Positions 16,754 to 25,958 of a stretch of 64,000 bases of DNA are shown here, piece by piece; position 1 is the first letter of the stretch; each line of letters opens with the position of its first letter. A program made the position numbers and the translations under genes. The stretch is from WHSW01 sp963846565 (lineage in GTDB: Bacteria > Actinomycetota > Thermoleophilia > Solirubrobacterales > 70-9): positions 372,001 through 436,000 of the forward strand of contig CAWJWL010000003.1 of the NCBI GenBank assembly GCA_963846565.1, in the 5' to 3' direction. The notes beneath the pieces are model-generated. The model was not told the origin of the DNA. It was given only the letters and a program-made list of their open reading frames with translations, and ran no database searches.

Positions 16754-18142
16754 GTGGCCGATGAAGGTGGACGGGGTCCGATCCGCGGGCGAACCGCGCG
16801 TACCGCGCGGCTCGGTCGCGTAGCCGCCGGCGGCGCCGTCCGCTGGGCCGGCTCGCGCTTCGACAACCGCGGCAGCGACGAGGAGCAGGCGCGCCGGCGC
16901 GGCGATCGCGTCGTCGCCACGATCGACTCGCTCGTCGATCAACTGTCCGTCATGCGCGGCGCGGCGATGAAGGCCGGCCAGGTGCTCTCGACGGTCGAGT
17001 TCCCCGGCCTCGACGAGGACCAGGCCGCGTATCTGCAGGGCCGCCTCGCCTCCCTTCGCGACAACGTTCCCGCGGTCGAGTGGACGCAGATGAGCCGCCT
17101 GCTCGCCGACGAGTGGGGGTCGGATCCGGAGGCCGAGCTCGAGAGCATCGAGCACGAGGCGGCCGCCGCCGCGAGCATCGGCCAGGTCTATCGCGGGCGC
17201 CTGCGCGACGGTCGCGAGGTCGCGATCAAGGTCCAGTACCCGGGCATCGGCGACGCGGTCGCGTCCGACATGCGCAACCTGCGCATGCTCTCGCCGCTGC
17301 TTCGCCGACTCGCGCCCGGGCTCGACGTGAAAGACGTGCTCGACGAACTCGCCGAGCGGGTGATCGAGGAGTGCGACTACGAGCTCGAGGCGGCCAACCA
17401 CCGCCGGATCGAGCGCTACTGGCGCCGGCATCCGTTCGTCCGCGTGCCCGCGGTGGAGACCTCGCTCTCGCGCCGGCGTGTGCTCGTCACAGAGTGGGTC
17501 GACGGGCTCGACTTCGAGCGGGTGGCGGAGGAGCCGGACGAGGTCCGCGACCGCTACGCCGAGACGATCTACCGCTTCTACTACGCGACCGCCTCGGGGC
17601 TCGGCGTCGCGCTCGGCGATCCGCACCCGGGGAACTACCTGCTCACGGACGATGGCCGCGTCGCCTTCTTCGACTTCGGCATGCTGCGCGAGCTGCCCGC
17701 GGACTACCTGCGGCGCGAGGGCGAGATCTTCCGCGCGATCCGCTCCGGTGATGCCTCGGCCCTGACCAGCGACCTGCGGGTGCTCGGCTACCTGCCGGGG
17801 CCGTCCGTCGAGTGGGACAGCGAGCTCCTGCTCGAGCACATGCGCATGCTCTCGTGGTGGTTCCTCGGCGACGAGAAGCGGCGGCTGGAGCCCGAGGACC
17901 TGTGGCGAAACGCCGACATGATGCGCGACGGTTCGGGCTCGGAGATGATCGAGCAGATGCGGAGGATGTCGCTGCCGACGGAGGCCCTGTTGCTGCGCCG
18001 CATGGAGGGCCTCTTGTTCCAGATCGCCTCGACCGTCCGCGCCGCGGCTCCCTGGGGCCCGCTGCTCGATGAGTTGCTCGCCGGCGGCGAGCCGGTAGGC
18101 GAGCTCGGCGCCGCCCACGCAGCCTGGCTCGCGGAGCGATGA
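16754..18142 (+). CDS. ABC1/UbiB-family atypical kinase
   Basis: A 462-residue AarF/ABC1/UbiB-type protein. The family-specific KxGQ motif is in MKAGQVLSTVEFPGL near residue 75. The modified P-loop AAAASIGQVYRGRLRDGREV and the lysine in AIKVQYPGI follow near 135-160. The catalytic-loop equivalent GDPHPGNYLL lies near 290 and the metal-binding DFG in VAFFDFGML just after. The GTG start lacks a clear ribosome site. Members support isoprenoid-lipid metabolism in bacteria and mitochondria; the specific role here is unknown. The last codon overlaps the next start (ATGA). Confidence 0.9.
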   Translation: MADEGGRGPIRGRTARTARLGRVAAGGAVRWAGSRFDNRGSDEEQARRRGDRVVATIDSLVDQLSVMRGAAMKAGQVLSTVEFPGLDEDQAAYLQGRLASLRDNVPAVEWTQMSRLLADEWGSDPEAELESIEHEAAAAASIGQVYRGRLRDGREVAIKVQYPGIGDAVASDMRNLRMLSPLLRRLAPGLDVKDVLDELAERVIEECDYELEAANHRRIERYWRRHPFVRVPAVETSLSRRRVLVTEWVDGLDFERVAEEPDEVRDRYAETIYRFYYATASGLGVALGDPHPGNYLLTDDGRVAFFDFGMLRELPADYLRREGEIFRAIRSGDASALTSDLRVLGYLPGPSVEWDSELLLEHMRMLSWWFLGDEKRRLEPEDLWRNADMMRDGSGSEMIEQMRRMSLPTEALLLRRMEGLLFQIASTVRAAAPWGPLLDELLAGGEPVGELGAAHAAWLAER

Positions 18143-18753
18143 CCGCCGATCCAGACGTGATCGAGATCGAGACCCCGCACGGGCTCGCGCGGGCGCAGCT
18201 CGAAGCTGCGGCCGACCCGATCGGCGCGCTCGCGCTCGGACACGGCGCCGGCGGCGGCGTCGCCGCCCCCGACCTCGTCGTCGCCAGCGAGGCGGCGCGG
18301 GCCGCGGGCTTCACGGTCGCCCTCGTCGAGCAGCCCTACAAGGTGGCCGGGAAACGCTCCCAGCCGGCCGCGTCCCGCCTCGACGAGGCCTGGAGCACCG
18401 TCCTCGCGCACCTCGGCAGCGCGGAGCTCGAGGGACTCCCGCTCGTCAGCGGCGGTCGCTCCGCCGGCGCGCGGGTCGCCTGCAGGACGGCAGCGGAGAG
18501 TGGCGCCGCCGGTGTCCTCTGTCTCGCCTTCCCCGTCCATCCGCCGGGGAAGCCGGAGAAGACCCGGATGGACGAGCTCGACTCCGTGGAGGTGCCGGTG
18601 CTCGTCGTCCAGGGCACGTCGGATCCGTTCGGAATGCCCACCGAGAGCCCCGGGCGAGAGCTGGTCAAGGTCGCCGGCAACCACAGCCTCAAGGGTGACC
18701 TCGAGGCGGTCCGGGCGGCGGTCGGCGGGTGGCTCGCCGGGCTGTCGCTTTGA
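18139..18753 (+). CDS. Alpha/beta hydrolase family protein
   Basis: A 204-residue compact alpha/beta hydrolase (KANL3/Tex30-like type). LALGHGAGGGVAAPDL carries the oxyanion-hole glycine-rich loop, the nucleophile elbow is GGRSAGARVA, VLVVQGTSDPFG supplies the acid and AGNHSLKG the histidine. The catalytic set is thus complete. It is translationally coupled to the ABC1 kinase gene by an ATGA overlap. Substrate unknown. Confidence 0.85.
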   Translation: MTADPDVIEIETPHGLARAQLEAAADPIGALALGHGAGGGVAAPDLVVASEAARAAGFTVALVEQPYKVAGKRSQPAASRLDEAWSTVLAHLGSAELEGLPLVSGGRSAGARVACRTAAESGAAGVLCLAFPVHPPGKPEKTRMDELDSVEVPVLVVQGTSDPFGMPTESPGRELVKVAGNHSLKGDLEAVRAAVGGWLAGLSL

Positions 18754-18754
18754 G

Positions 18755-19471
18755 TCAGGCGCAGGCGCCGGACGCCTGCAGCGGGGGCTCGACGCGGAGT
18801 CGCCCCGTTGCCGCGAAGACGGTCTGCTGACCGATATCGACGGCGTTGTCGCCGATGCGTTCGATGGCGCGGGCCATCAGAGCGACGAGGAAAGCCGCCT
18901 CGCGGCGGGTCTCTCCGGCGCCGTCGGTAACCGCGAGCGTGAAACAGCGCCGATTGTGCTCGTCGATCGCCCGGTCGTCTTCGCGTAGCGCGAGCGCGGC
19001 CTCCACGTCGCGCTCCGCGAAGCTCCGCGCCGCCTCCGCGAGCTGATGGTCGGCAAGTCGGCCCATCGCCTGGAGGCACTCGAGTTGCTCGTCGGAGGCG
19101 AGCGAGCCGCCGTGGATCACGCTACGCAGGGTCGCGATGTCGATGCACTGGGCGCCCATCCGAGCGGCGCGATCGTTGACGTGAAGCAGCGCCACCGCGA
19201 GGCGCAGGTCGCCGGCGACGGGGGCTTGGCCGGCGACGAGGGCGAGTAGCCGGTCGTGGACGTCGGCATAGCGCGAGTCCGCCTCGCCGGCACGCTGCAC
19301 GACGCGTTCGGCGGTGGCCGAGTCACCGTCGAGCGCCGCCTCGACGGCCGCGGCAAGGGAACGCCGGACCAGATCGAGCTCGCCGAGCGTCTCGCGCTCG
19401 GCGGCGTCGAGGCCCTCCTCGAGCGGGGTGCGCTCGGCGGGCTCGACCGAATTGTCGGCGGCTGTGGCCAT
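18755..19471 (-). CDS. phoU: PhoU-domain protein (phosphate signalling)
   Basis: A 238-residue helical protein with two PhoU repeats. The first covers about 20-110 (ALLHVNDRAARMGAQCIDIA ends it) and the second about 120-215 (FLVALMARAIERIGDNAVDI). The ERIGDNA motif with its metal-binding acidic residues is typical. PhoU represses the Pho regulon through the Pst transporter, but no pst or phoR genes are in this window. ATG is chosen; a TTG 33 bases upstream is in frame. Confidence 0.85.
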   Translation of the reverse strand: MATAADNSVEPAERTPLEEGLDAAERETLGELDLVRRSLAAAVEAALDGDSATAERVVQRAGEADSRYADVHDRLLALVAGQAPVAGDLRLAVALLHVNDRAARMGAQCIDIATLRSVIHGGSLASDEQLECLQAMGRLADHQLAEAARSFAERDVEAALALREDDRAIDEHNRRCFTLAVTDGAGETRREAAFLVALMARAIERIGDNAVDIGQQTVFAATGRLRVEPPLQASGACA

Positions 19472-19592
19472 CGCTTCGGCGTACCCCTGCGCGCTCGCGG
19501 GCAAACCGCAGGCGGGCGTCGACGTCGCCCGGCTACCATGAAACCTGATCGGTTTTTACGCCTTTAGAAACGCTCGCGAAGGGACGCAAGAC

Positions 19593-20249
19593 ATGGCATT
19601 GACGATCGGCGACACCGCCCCGGACTTCGAGGCCGAGACCACCGAAGGTCGGATCAACTTCCACGACTGGATCGGCGACGGCTGGGCGGTCCTCTTCTCG
19701 CACCCCCGCGACTTCACCCCCGTCTGCACCACGGAGCTCGGCTACATGGCGAGCATCAAGCCGGACTTCGACCAGCGCAACGTGAAGATCATCGGTCTTT
19801 CCGTCGACCCGGTCGACAACCACGAGAAGTGGGCCGAGGACATCGCCGAGACCCAGGGGACGGCGCCGAACTACCCGATGATCGCCGACACCGACTACGA
19901 GATCTCGAAGGCCTACGGGATGCTTCCCGCCGACACCGAGGGCGACCCGACGGAGCGCACGCCGGCTCAGAACGCGACGCTGCGGAACGTCTTCGTCGTC
20001 GGACCCGACAAGAAGATCAAGCTGGTCCTCGTCTATCCGATGACCACGGGCCGAAACTTCGACGAGGTGCTGCGGGTGATCGACTCGCTGCAGCTGACCG
20101 CGAACAACCAGGTCGCGACGCCGGCGCAGTGGAACAAGGGCGACGACGTGATCATCGCCGGCTCGGTCTCCGACGACGAGGCGAAGGAGCGCTACCCCGA
20201 CGGCTGGGAGTCGCCGAAGCCATACATCCGGATCGTCCCCTCGCCGTAG
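19593..20249 (+). CDS. Peroxiredoxin, Prx6 (1-Cys) type
   Basis: Thiol peroxidase of 218 residues. The peroxidatic cysteine is Cys45 in DFTPVCTTELGYMA, and Arg in FVVGPDKK-upstream QNATLRNVFV completes the active site. The long C-terminal dimerisation arm (WNKGDDVIIAGSVSDDEAKE to YIRIVPSP) is typical of Prx6/AhpC2. AAGGGA lies before the ATG. The gene stands alone; it is read divergently from phoU. Confidence 0.95.
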   Translation: MALTIGDTAPDFEAETTEGRINFHDWIGDGWAVLFSHPRDFTPVCTTELGYMASIKPDFDQRNVKIIGLSVDPVDNHEKWAEDIAETQGTAPNYPMIADTDYEISKAYGMLPADTEGDPTERTPAQNATLRNVFVVGPDKKIKLVLVYPMTTGRNFDEVLRVIDSLQLTANNQVATPAQWNKGDDVIIAGSVSDDEAKERYPDGWESPKPYIRIVPSP

Positions 20250-20302
20250 GCCCGGTGCGTTTCGCGTGCGGGGCCGCCGAGCCGCCCCGCACGCACGCCG
20301 CT

Positions 20303-21410
20303 CTAGCCGGCGGTGTCGAGCGGGATCGCGATCAGATCGGGCGAGTTGGCGAAGTACGGGTCGCTGAGCGACCCGTTGACGTCCCGGCACGAGATCGTGA
20401 GGTTGACATTGCCCGCCGCCTGGACCACGCCGCTCATGCCGAGGTGTAGGCGGCTGGAGCCTCGCGTGTTGGCCGTCACTTCGTCGATGATCGCGGTCGG
20501 GCTCCTCAGGTAGCACCGCGCCGTGTCCTCGTCGAAGTTCGAGACCCCGAGCTCGGCGAAGACGGCGTAGGTTCCGGCCGAGACGGGCTCGGTGAGAAGG
20601 ATCACCTCACTCGTCGAGGCCCACTCGATGCTCTCGAAGTAGCCCTGAGCCGCGCTCGCCGACCGCGCGTCGATCGAGGGCGCCAGCGTCGACTCATTGA
20701 CGTCGTTGCCTGTGAGCGAGTCGTTCTGGACCTGGGCCGAGCGGATCGCCGACGCGGCGACCTCGTCGAAGTCGACCGAATCGGTCGCGAGCTTGGTCGA
20801 GCCGTCATCGCCGACGCCGTCGGCGGGCACGGCGCCCGGGCCGAGCTCTCCGGCGTCGATCGCCGCGTTCGGGATCGCGAAGTTTTGGTTGCCCGTCGAC
20901 GCAATCTCCTCCGAGTCGAACGTGGACGACGAGACCTCGAGCCAGCCGACAGAGTTGGTCGCCAGCGAGTTCGCGGTCAGCGAGTCGCCGATGATCTTCG
21001 CCGGGCCGAGAGTCGCGTTTGCGATCTCGCCGCCGTTGAGGCTCTCGTTGAGGATGTCGTCGCCGGTCAGCGATTCGTTGAGGACGCTGTCCGAGCGGAC
21101 GGCTCCGCTGAGCAGCTCCTCGTTGCCGATCGCACCCGCCGCGACCTCGGATGTCCCGACCGAGCCCGCTGCGAGGTCCGCGGCGGTGAGGCCGCCGTTG
21201 ACGACTGTCGTCGCGAACGACCACGCTGCGCAACCGGTTGTTGCCGACGTCGCTGCTCGCGACCTGGCTGTCGATGATGTCCCCGGAGTCGATCGTGTCG
21301 GCCCCGTCCCGGTGGGTGGCCATCGCGGTGCCACCAAGAGCGAGGTAGCAGGCGATGATGCCCATGAGATTGCTGCGGATGAAACCGCGAACCCGTCTCG
21401 AAACCGACAT
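20303..21410 (-). CDS. Exported repeat-containing protein, frameshifted
   Basis: The N-terminus MSVSRRVRGFIRSNLMGIIA and the hydrophobic CYLALGGTAMA form an anchor or signal, as in a large actinobacterial family whose next section lists short motifs such as TLTGADI or SLTGDDI. Here IDSQVASSDVGNNRLRS is in one frame and VNGGLTAADLAAGSVGTSEV continues in another. The shift falls within 21201-21210, consistent with one extra base; total length (1108) is 369 codons plus one. The middle has many degenerate pentapeptide-like units (SLTGDDILNESLNGGEIANA). The C-terminal beta-sandwich-like domain has TYAVFAELGVSNFDEDTARC. AAGGG precedes the ATG. Function unknown. Confidence 0.7.
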
Positions 21411-21619
21411 GTTGCCCTTGTGGATTCCGGGTCCGCGTTCCCCCCGAACCGGTGGGAAAACGCTGTTCCATCCATCGAGCCGCCGTCAATGAGGAGATCG
21501 TCACGCAGCTCCCCACTCGGCCCGTCCCGCAGCCGCTGCTCGTCGAGGGCTATGCGGAGGAAGGCGATATCGGCGGGTCGCACGGACGGCTGACAGCCGC
21601 GCTGGCTAGCCTCGGTCCT

Positions 21620-21991
21620 ATGGAGCGCGTTACCGGCATCGGTGGGTTCTTCTTTCGCGCGCGAGATCCGGATGCGCTGAAGATCTGGTACCAGGACCGG
21701 CTCGGAGTCAAGACCGTGCCGAACTCCTACGAGGAGGGGGCTTGGCGACAGCAAGAGGGCGAGACCGTCTTCGCGCCATTCGAGCTGGATTCCAACATGA
21801 TCGGCCCGCCGGAGCACACGTGGATGATCAACTTCCGCGTCGCCGACCTCGACGCGATGGTCGAGCAGCTTCGCGCCGCCGGAGAGACGGTCGAGGTCGA
21901 TCCCGAGCGGTACCCGAACGGCCGTTTCGCGGAGCTCCGCGACCCCGAGGGCAACGGCATCCAGCTCTGGCAATCGATGGGACCGCCTTGA
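21620..21991 (+). CDS. VOC (glyoxalase/bleomycin-resistance) family protein
   Basis: A 123-residue protein with the paired beta-alpha-beta-beta-beta VOC fold. GIGGFFFRARDPDALKIWYQ starts the first module, and the end FAELRDPEGNGIQLWQ is the classical metal-site strand with its glutamate-bearing DPxGN motif. The chosen ATG begins the fold directly; an open frame continues 56 codons upstream but has no family resemblance. Substrate unknown. Confidence 0.87.
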   Translation: MERVTGIGGFFFRARDPDALKIWYQDRLGVKTVPNSYEEGAWRQQEGETVFAPFELDSNMIGPPEHTWMINFRVADLDAMVEQLRAAGETVEVDPERYPNGRFAELRDPEGNGIQLWQSMGPP

Positions 21992-22425
21992 GCCGGTTTG
22001 CGGGGCCGTCGAGCTCGGCTTCGTGAACGGGGAAGAACCCCTCCTGGTCCGCCCCGACCTGAGGGACCGCAGCGGCAGGTCCCAGTTCCGGTTTCCGCCG
22101 ACGACCGCGTTCGGCCACCACTCGCGGGCCGTCGACTTCGCCCACTGCTCATCGTCCGTCCGGCGACCTCCTCCGACCCGATCGAGCGTGAGCCAGGCTG
22201 GTTAGCTGATCGACGAGCTCAGCCCGAGGCCGCGAATCGGCGCGACTTCCTCGACTGGGTGATACTCCGCGACGGGCCCGTAGCCGGCCGGGAGGCGGAA
22301 AATCCCCGCCTCTCCCAGGGTTCGGCAACCGCACCCGTTCCCGAACGGGGACGTCGTTCCTTGATGAGGCCCCTCAGGTGTACGACGCCCGATGGATCCC
22401 ATCTCGAAACTTCTCGGACAGGGCG
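21992..22425. other. Intergenic region without a supported gene
   Basis: No reading frame in this stretch resembles a protein. It holds two small inverted repeats: GAGGCGG / CCGCCTC at 22292-22312 with a seven-base loop, and CCCGTTC / GAACGGG at 22334-22349. These may mark transcript ends between the two converging genes. Confidence 0.5.
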
Positions 22426-22821
22426 CTACCTCTGCAACCCGGCTGCCTCGAGCGCTTCGTCCCTGCTCCGGTAGGTCTCCGCGCTGCGAATCCGCCCTCC
22501 CTCAACGGTGAACACCTGGGCGGCGCTCTGCGCGACCCGCGCGTCGCTCTCCGACCCACGTCCCCTCCATGTGCCGACCGCGAGGACGCGGGTCTCATCA
22601 AGCGGCGTGCACTCCAAGAGGTCGACGGCGAGGTCGAGCGCCTCGATTTGCCTTTCCCATGCGGCCAGGATCTCCCGCTTTCCCCTGAGCACGTCCGTCT
22701 CGACCGTGAACAACGGCCTCCACGTAATCGAGTCGTGCCCGAGGGCGAGCGCCGCATCGAAGTCACGCCGGTTGAACGCCTCGAAGCCGGCCCTCACGAT
22801 CTCAACATTCGCCTGCGACAT
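22426..22821 (-). CDS. SnoaL/NTF2-like fold protein
   Basis: A 131-residue NTF2-like protein. The start MSQANVEIVRAGFEAFNRRD is nearly the consensus of a large SnoaL-like group in actinobacteria and proteobacteria. ITWRPLFTVETDVLRGKREI and RVAQSAAQVFTVEGGRIRSA match the later strands. The upstream 13 codons in frame are not conserved and were left out. Members are small-molecule-binding or unknown. Confidence 0.82.
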   Translation of the reverse strand: MSQANVEIVRAGFEAFNRRDFDAALALGHDSITWRPLFTVETDVLRGKREILAAWERQIEALDLAVDLLECTPLDETRVLAVGTWRGRGSESDARVAQSAAQVFTVEGGRIRSAETYRSRDEALEAAGLQR

Positions 22822-22932
22822 AGCCCGCGCAGTATCTGGCGTCCTGATCGAACGTTCCACTTCTCGTCGAGAGCGTAACCCCTGGGCGGGCTCCAGCTCG
22901 GTCCGCTTCGTCCGCCTCCTGGAGCGCCGTGG

Positions 22933-23499
22933 CTAAGGCATAACCGTCCCGGTGAACGTCTCGCGACCTTCGGTGGCCTCGGTGTGGCGCTCGAACCTGA
23001 TCTTCATCTCACCGTTTCCCTCCATGCCCTTGAAGGCGGCGGTACCGCTGACGATGTGCCACGGCCCGCTCTGGGTCAGGGGTGTTGGTGGTGGACCCGG
23101 GCTGAAGCCGATCCGCAGGCTGCCGTCGGGGCACTGAATCGTTCTGTCCACGAACCCAATGACGGGGTCCTCCGAGTGCGCATCTTGGAACGTCCCGTCG
23201 CGGCAGAACGGCGAGGCGCCGATGGAGGATCCGTCGAGGATCTCGCCCCGGCTGATGTTCGATCCAACATTCTCCTCGGCCGCATCGATCTTCACCTGCG
23301 TCTTGATCACGATCTCCTCGCCGGCTTGTCCGGGATCGGTGGAGATGTCGCTAGCGGCCGCGGCTGTCGTCGCCTCCTCGCTTTCGTCTCCGTCATCGCC
23401 GCCGCAGGCGGCGATGACGGGTGACGCGAGTGCTAGCGCCAACATCAGCCAGCGGACGCGGTGCCACGACCTCAGCTTCGTTCCTGATGAAGGATGCAT
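22933..23499 (-). CDS. Hypothetical lipoprotein
   Basis: A 188-residue predicted lipoprotein: a basic N-terminus, hydrophobic MLALALASPVIAACGG with lipobox VIAAC near residue 32, then an acidic linker. The C-terminal half has a beta-barrel-like pattern, with IVSGTAAFKGMEGNGEMKI resembling the G-T-G-x-F-x-G turn of allene-oxide-cyclase-like or dirigent-like barrels. That match is weak. It faces the SnoaL-like gene on the same strand. Function unknown. Confidence 0.65.
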   Translation of the reverse strand: MHPSSGTKLRSWHRVRWLMLALALASPVIAACGGDDGDESEEATTAAAASDISTDPGQAGEEIVIKTQVKIDAAEENVGSNISRGEILDGSSIGASPFCRDGTFQDAHSEDPVIGFVDRTIQCPDGSLRIGFSPGPPPTPLTQSGPWHIVSGTAAFKGMEGNGEMKIRFERHTEATEGRETFTGTVMP

Positions 23500-23613
23500 T
23501 GAGACAGCTCCGACCCTACTCAGAAGTGCTGCGGCACGTTATGGCACCTCGCCGGCTCGGTCAGATAGGCCGTGTGACCACCGAAAGGCCCAAATTGCAG
23601 GTCCTTCCGTCAG

Positions 23614-23687
23614 GGTGGACGAGGGGACTCGAACCCCCGACCGCCTGGACCACAACCAGGAGCTCTACCAACTGAGCTACGTCCACC
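23614..23687 (-). tRNA. tRNA-His(GTG)
   Basis: Full cloverleaf on the minus strand. The acceptor stem is GTGGACG/CGTCCAC with an encoded extra G at position -1 facing discriminator C, the identity mark of tRNA-His. The anticodon loop is TTGTGGT with GTG. D-loop (AGCTCAGTTGGTAGAGC) and T-arm (GGGGGTTCGAGTCCCCT) are standard. CCA is not encoded. Confidence 0.97.
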
Positions 23688-23750
23688 GAGTCCGCTCAAT
23701 GTAGCGGTCGCGCGGCGCTCATTCTCGTCCTGGTGAAAGGATGGGCCGAG

Positions 23751-24794
23751 ATGACGAAGCAGCTCAAGCTGGGCGTCAACACCGGGTACTGGGGCGCCGG
23801 GCCGACCGCGGGCGCGGCGGACCTCGTGCTCGAGGCCGAGCGGCTTGGCTTCGACTCCGTCTGGACCGCCGAGGCGTATGGGTCGGACGCGCTCACGCCG
23901 CTCGCGTGGTGGGGCGCGCAGACCGAGCGGATCAAGCTCGGGACGGCGATCGTCCAGCTGAGCGCCCGCCAACCGGCGGCGACCGCGATGGCGGCGATGA
24001 CGCTCGACCACCTCTCCGGCGGACGCTTCATCCTCGGCATCGGGGTCTCCGGGCCGCAGGTGGTCGAGGGCTGGTACGGAATGGAGTTCGCGAAGCCGCT
24101 CGCCCGCACGCGGGAGTACATCGAGATCATGCGCACGATCTGGGAACGCGAGGGGCCGGTGACCTACGACGGCAGCCACTACCGGCTGCCGTTCGAGGGC
24201 GGTAGTGGGCTCGGCAAGGCGCTGAAGAGCACGATCCACCCGCTGCGCTCCGAGATCCCCATTTACCTCGCCGCGCAGGGACCGAAGAACGTGGCGCTCG
24301 CCGGCGAGCTCTGCGACGGCTGGCACGCGCTCTTCTTCTCCCCGGACGCCGAAGACCTGTACAGGCCGCAGCTCGAGGAGGGCTTCGCGCGCGGCGGGCG
24401 GCGCTCCTTCGAGGACTTCGAGGTGGCCGCCAGCGTGCCGTTCATCCCCACCGACGACATCGAGGCTGCCGCCGACATCTTGCGGCCGATGTACGCCCTC
24501 TACTTCGGCGGAATGGGGGCACGGGAGGCGAACTTCCACGCCAACGTCCCGATCCGCATGGGCTACGAGGCCGAGATCCAGGCGATCCAAGACCTCTACC
24601 TGGAGGGGAAGAAGGAAGAGGCGGCGGCGAAGGTGCCGACCGAGCTGATCGAGAAGCTCGCCCTCATCGGCCCGAAGGAGAAGCTCCGCGAGGAGCTCGT
24701 CGCGTGGCGCGAGTCGATCGCGACGACGCTGGTGCTGATGGGCGGGGATGCCGAGCTCATGCGCACGGCCGCGGAGCTGGTGCTCGAGGGCTAG
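23751..24794 (+). CDS. LLM-class (F420-dependent type) oxidoreductase
   Basis: Luciferase-like monooxygenase-family TIM barrel of 347 residues. LGVNTGYWGAGPTAGAADLV opens the barrel. SVWTAEAYGSDALTP, IKLGTAIVQLSARQPAATAM and LDHLSGGRFILGIGVSGPQV are family hallmarks of the F420-binding subgroup. PIYLAAQGPKNVALAGELCD is the usual third block. An in-frame GTG lies 18 bases upstream. Substrate unknown; related enzymes act on a wide range of small molecules. Confidence 0.92.
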   Translation: MTKQLKLGVNTGYWGAGPTAGAADLVLEAERLGFDSVWTAEAYGSDALTPLAWWGAQTERIKLGTAIVQLSARQPAATAMAAMTLDHLSGGRFILGIGVSGPQVVEGWYGMEFAKPLARTREYIEIMRTIWEREGPVTYDGSHYRLPFEGGSGLGKALKSTIHPLRSEIPIYLAAQGPKNVALAGELCDGWHALFFSPDAEDLYRPQLEEGFARGGRRSFEDFEVAASVPFIPTDDIEAAADILRPMYALYFGGMGAREANFHANVPIRMGYEAEIQAIQDLYLEGKKEEAAAKVPTELIEKLALIGPKEKLREELVAWRESIATTLVLMGGDAELMRTAAELVLEG

Positions 24795-24865
24795 ACCGGT
24801 CCTCCCCACGCGTGTCATGCTTTGTCGCGCACGGAGAGTCAGCAATACGCGAGGAGCGTGTTCAA

Positions 24866-25297
24866 ATGAGGCGTTTCGTTCTCGCGACGGTCGTCGGCGT
24901 GCTGGGAGTTGTCGCCGCGGTCGCCGGAGCTCAGGTCTCCCAGAGCATCTACGAGGGGAAGTTCGACGGTCAAGCCCGCTCGAAGGTGCGGGTCAAGGTG
25001 TCCCAGGACGCCGACGGGAACACCTCCCTGCGCTCGTTCTCGGCGCGCCGGTTCGACGTCCACTGTGAAGGTGGTGTGACGGCGCAGGTCAAAAAGGTTG
25101 TCGGGCGGGGCAGCGTCCCGGTCGGCAGTCACGGCGGTTTCCGCTTCGTCGACGACAACGGCAAGACGGTGCTGCGAATCGCGGGCGAGGTCGGCCCCGG
25201 ACCGGCGGGCAAGTTCCGCTTCTCGGGGCGGATGGACACCGGCGAGACCGGCACACTGCAGTGCGACAGCGGCCGGATGTTCTGGACCGCGAGGTAG
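24866..25297 (+). CDS. Hypothetical exported protein
   Basis: A 143-residue protein with a clear signal peptide (RRFVLATVVGVLGVVAAVAG then AQVSQS). The mature part is a small beta-rich domain with two cysteines (FDVHCEGG and GTLQCDSG) that could form a disulfide. The ATG has GAGGAG nine bases upstream. Not recognised; no conserved neighbour suggests a role. Confidence 0.72.
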   Translation: MRRFVLATVVGVLGVVAAVAGAQVSQSIYEGKFDGQARSKVRVKVSQDADGNTSLRSFSARRFDVHCEGGVTAQVKKVVGRGSVPVGSHGGFRFVDDNGKTVLRIAGEVGPGPAGKFRFSGRMDTGETGTLQCDSGRMFWTAR

Positions 25298-25318
25298 GCG
25301 GCAAGCGTTTTTGAGCTC

Positions 25319-25343
25319 TGCCGGGGGCGTCACGCCCCCGGCA
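25319..25343. repeat. Perfect 11-bp hairpin sharing the tRNA-Arg 3-prime end
   Basis: TGCCGGGGGCG and CGCCCCCGGCA are separated by three bases. One arm includes the 3-prime acceptor strand and discriminator of tRNA-Arg, so the precursor can fold either as the tRNA or as this hairpin. It may serve as a terminator or processing signal; no T tract follows on the minus strand. Confidence 0.65.
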
Positions 25344-25406
25344 CGACTCGAACGTGCGACCTGCGGATTAGAAGTCCGCTGCTCTATCCAGCTGAGCTAC
25401 GGGGGC
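25333..25406 (-). tRNA. tRNA-Arg(TCT)
   Basis: Cloverleaf on the minus strand. The acceptor is GCCCCCG/CGGGGGC with discriminator G. The anticodon stem GCGGA/TCCGC encloses CTTCTAA with anticodon TCT. D-loop AGCTCAGCTGGATAGAGC and T-arm with GTTCGAGTC are standard. CCA is not encoded. Confidence 0.97.
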
Positions 25407-25417
25407 CGAAGGCGAGA

Positions 25418-25813
25418 TTAGACGTCGTCCCGGCCTCTGCCGCGACCCTCGCCACCCTCGCGACGATGCTTGCCGCGGCCGCCTGCCCCGCCACCGCCAC
25501 CGCGTTCGTGGCCGCCGCGGCCATCGCGGTCGTCCTGATCCTTCGTCTGGCCCTCGGCCTGCGGCGCCGGGGCGGGCGGCTCGGCTGCCGCCTCGGCGCG
25601 GTTCTCGGCCGCGTCCGTGGCCGGCGCCGCCCTGGTCCCGTCCGCGCCCGGATCCTTGAGCGCCGCGGCGGCCGCCTTCGCCTTGTCCGAAAGACTGCCC
25701 TTGCCCCTGGCGATGTCCGCCAGCTGGGAGGCGTCCTCCTTCAGCGCACCGGTCCCGCCGCGCTTGTCGACGACGCTCTTCGCCTGTTGTCCAAGCTTCT
25801 TGAAGTCCACCAT
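25418..25813 (-). CDS. Small hypothetical protein, MT0933-like antitoxin type
   Basis: A 131-residue protein. The first 60 residues (VDFKKLGQQAKSVVDKRGGT then LADIARGKGSLSDKAKAAAA) form an amphipathic basic helix pattern like MT0933-type antitoxins, although no toxin gene is next to it. The rest is low complexity: alanine/proline-rich, then a Gly/Arg/Asp-rich tail. ATG has GGAG eight bases upstream. The antitoxin link is by pattern only and the tail is unusual for it. It lies in a short gap between tRNA-Arg and tRNA-Pro. Confidence 0.55.
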   Translation of the reverse strand: MVDFKKLGQQAKSVVDKRGGTGALKEDASQLADIARGKGSLSDKAKAAAAALKDPGADGTRAAPATDAAENRAEAAAEPPAPAPQAEGQTKDQDDRDGRGGHERGGGGGAGGRGKHRREGGEGRGRGRDDV

Positions 25814-25958
25814 GTCGCTCTCCTTCGCGGTCGGCCCCGGTCGCTGACTGTATACCCGCTCTGCCCGCCCCGATCCGCGAAGTGTCTGCGTTCGGTCCCG
25901 GACGTCGGGACCGAAGTGCGACAGTTCGGGCGGGGCGCGCGCGTCTACACTCGGCGTA

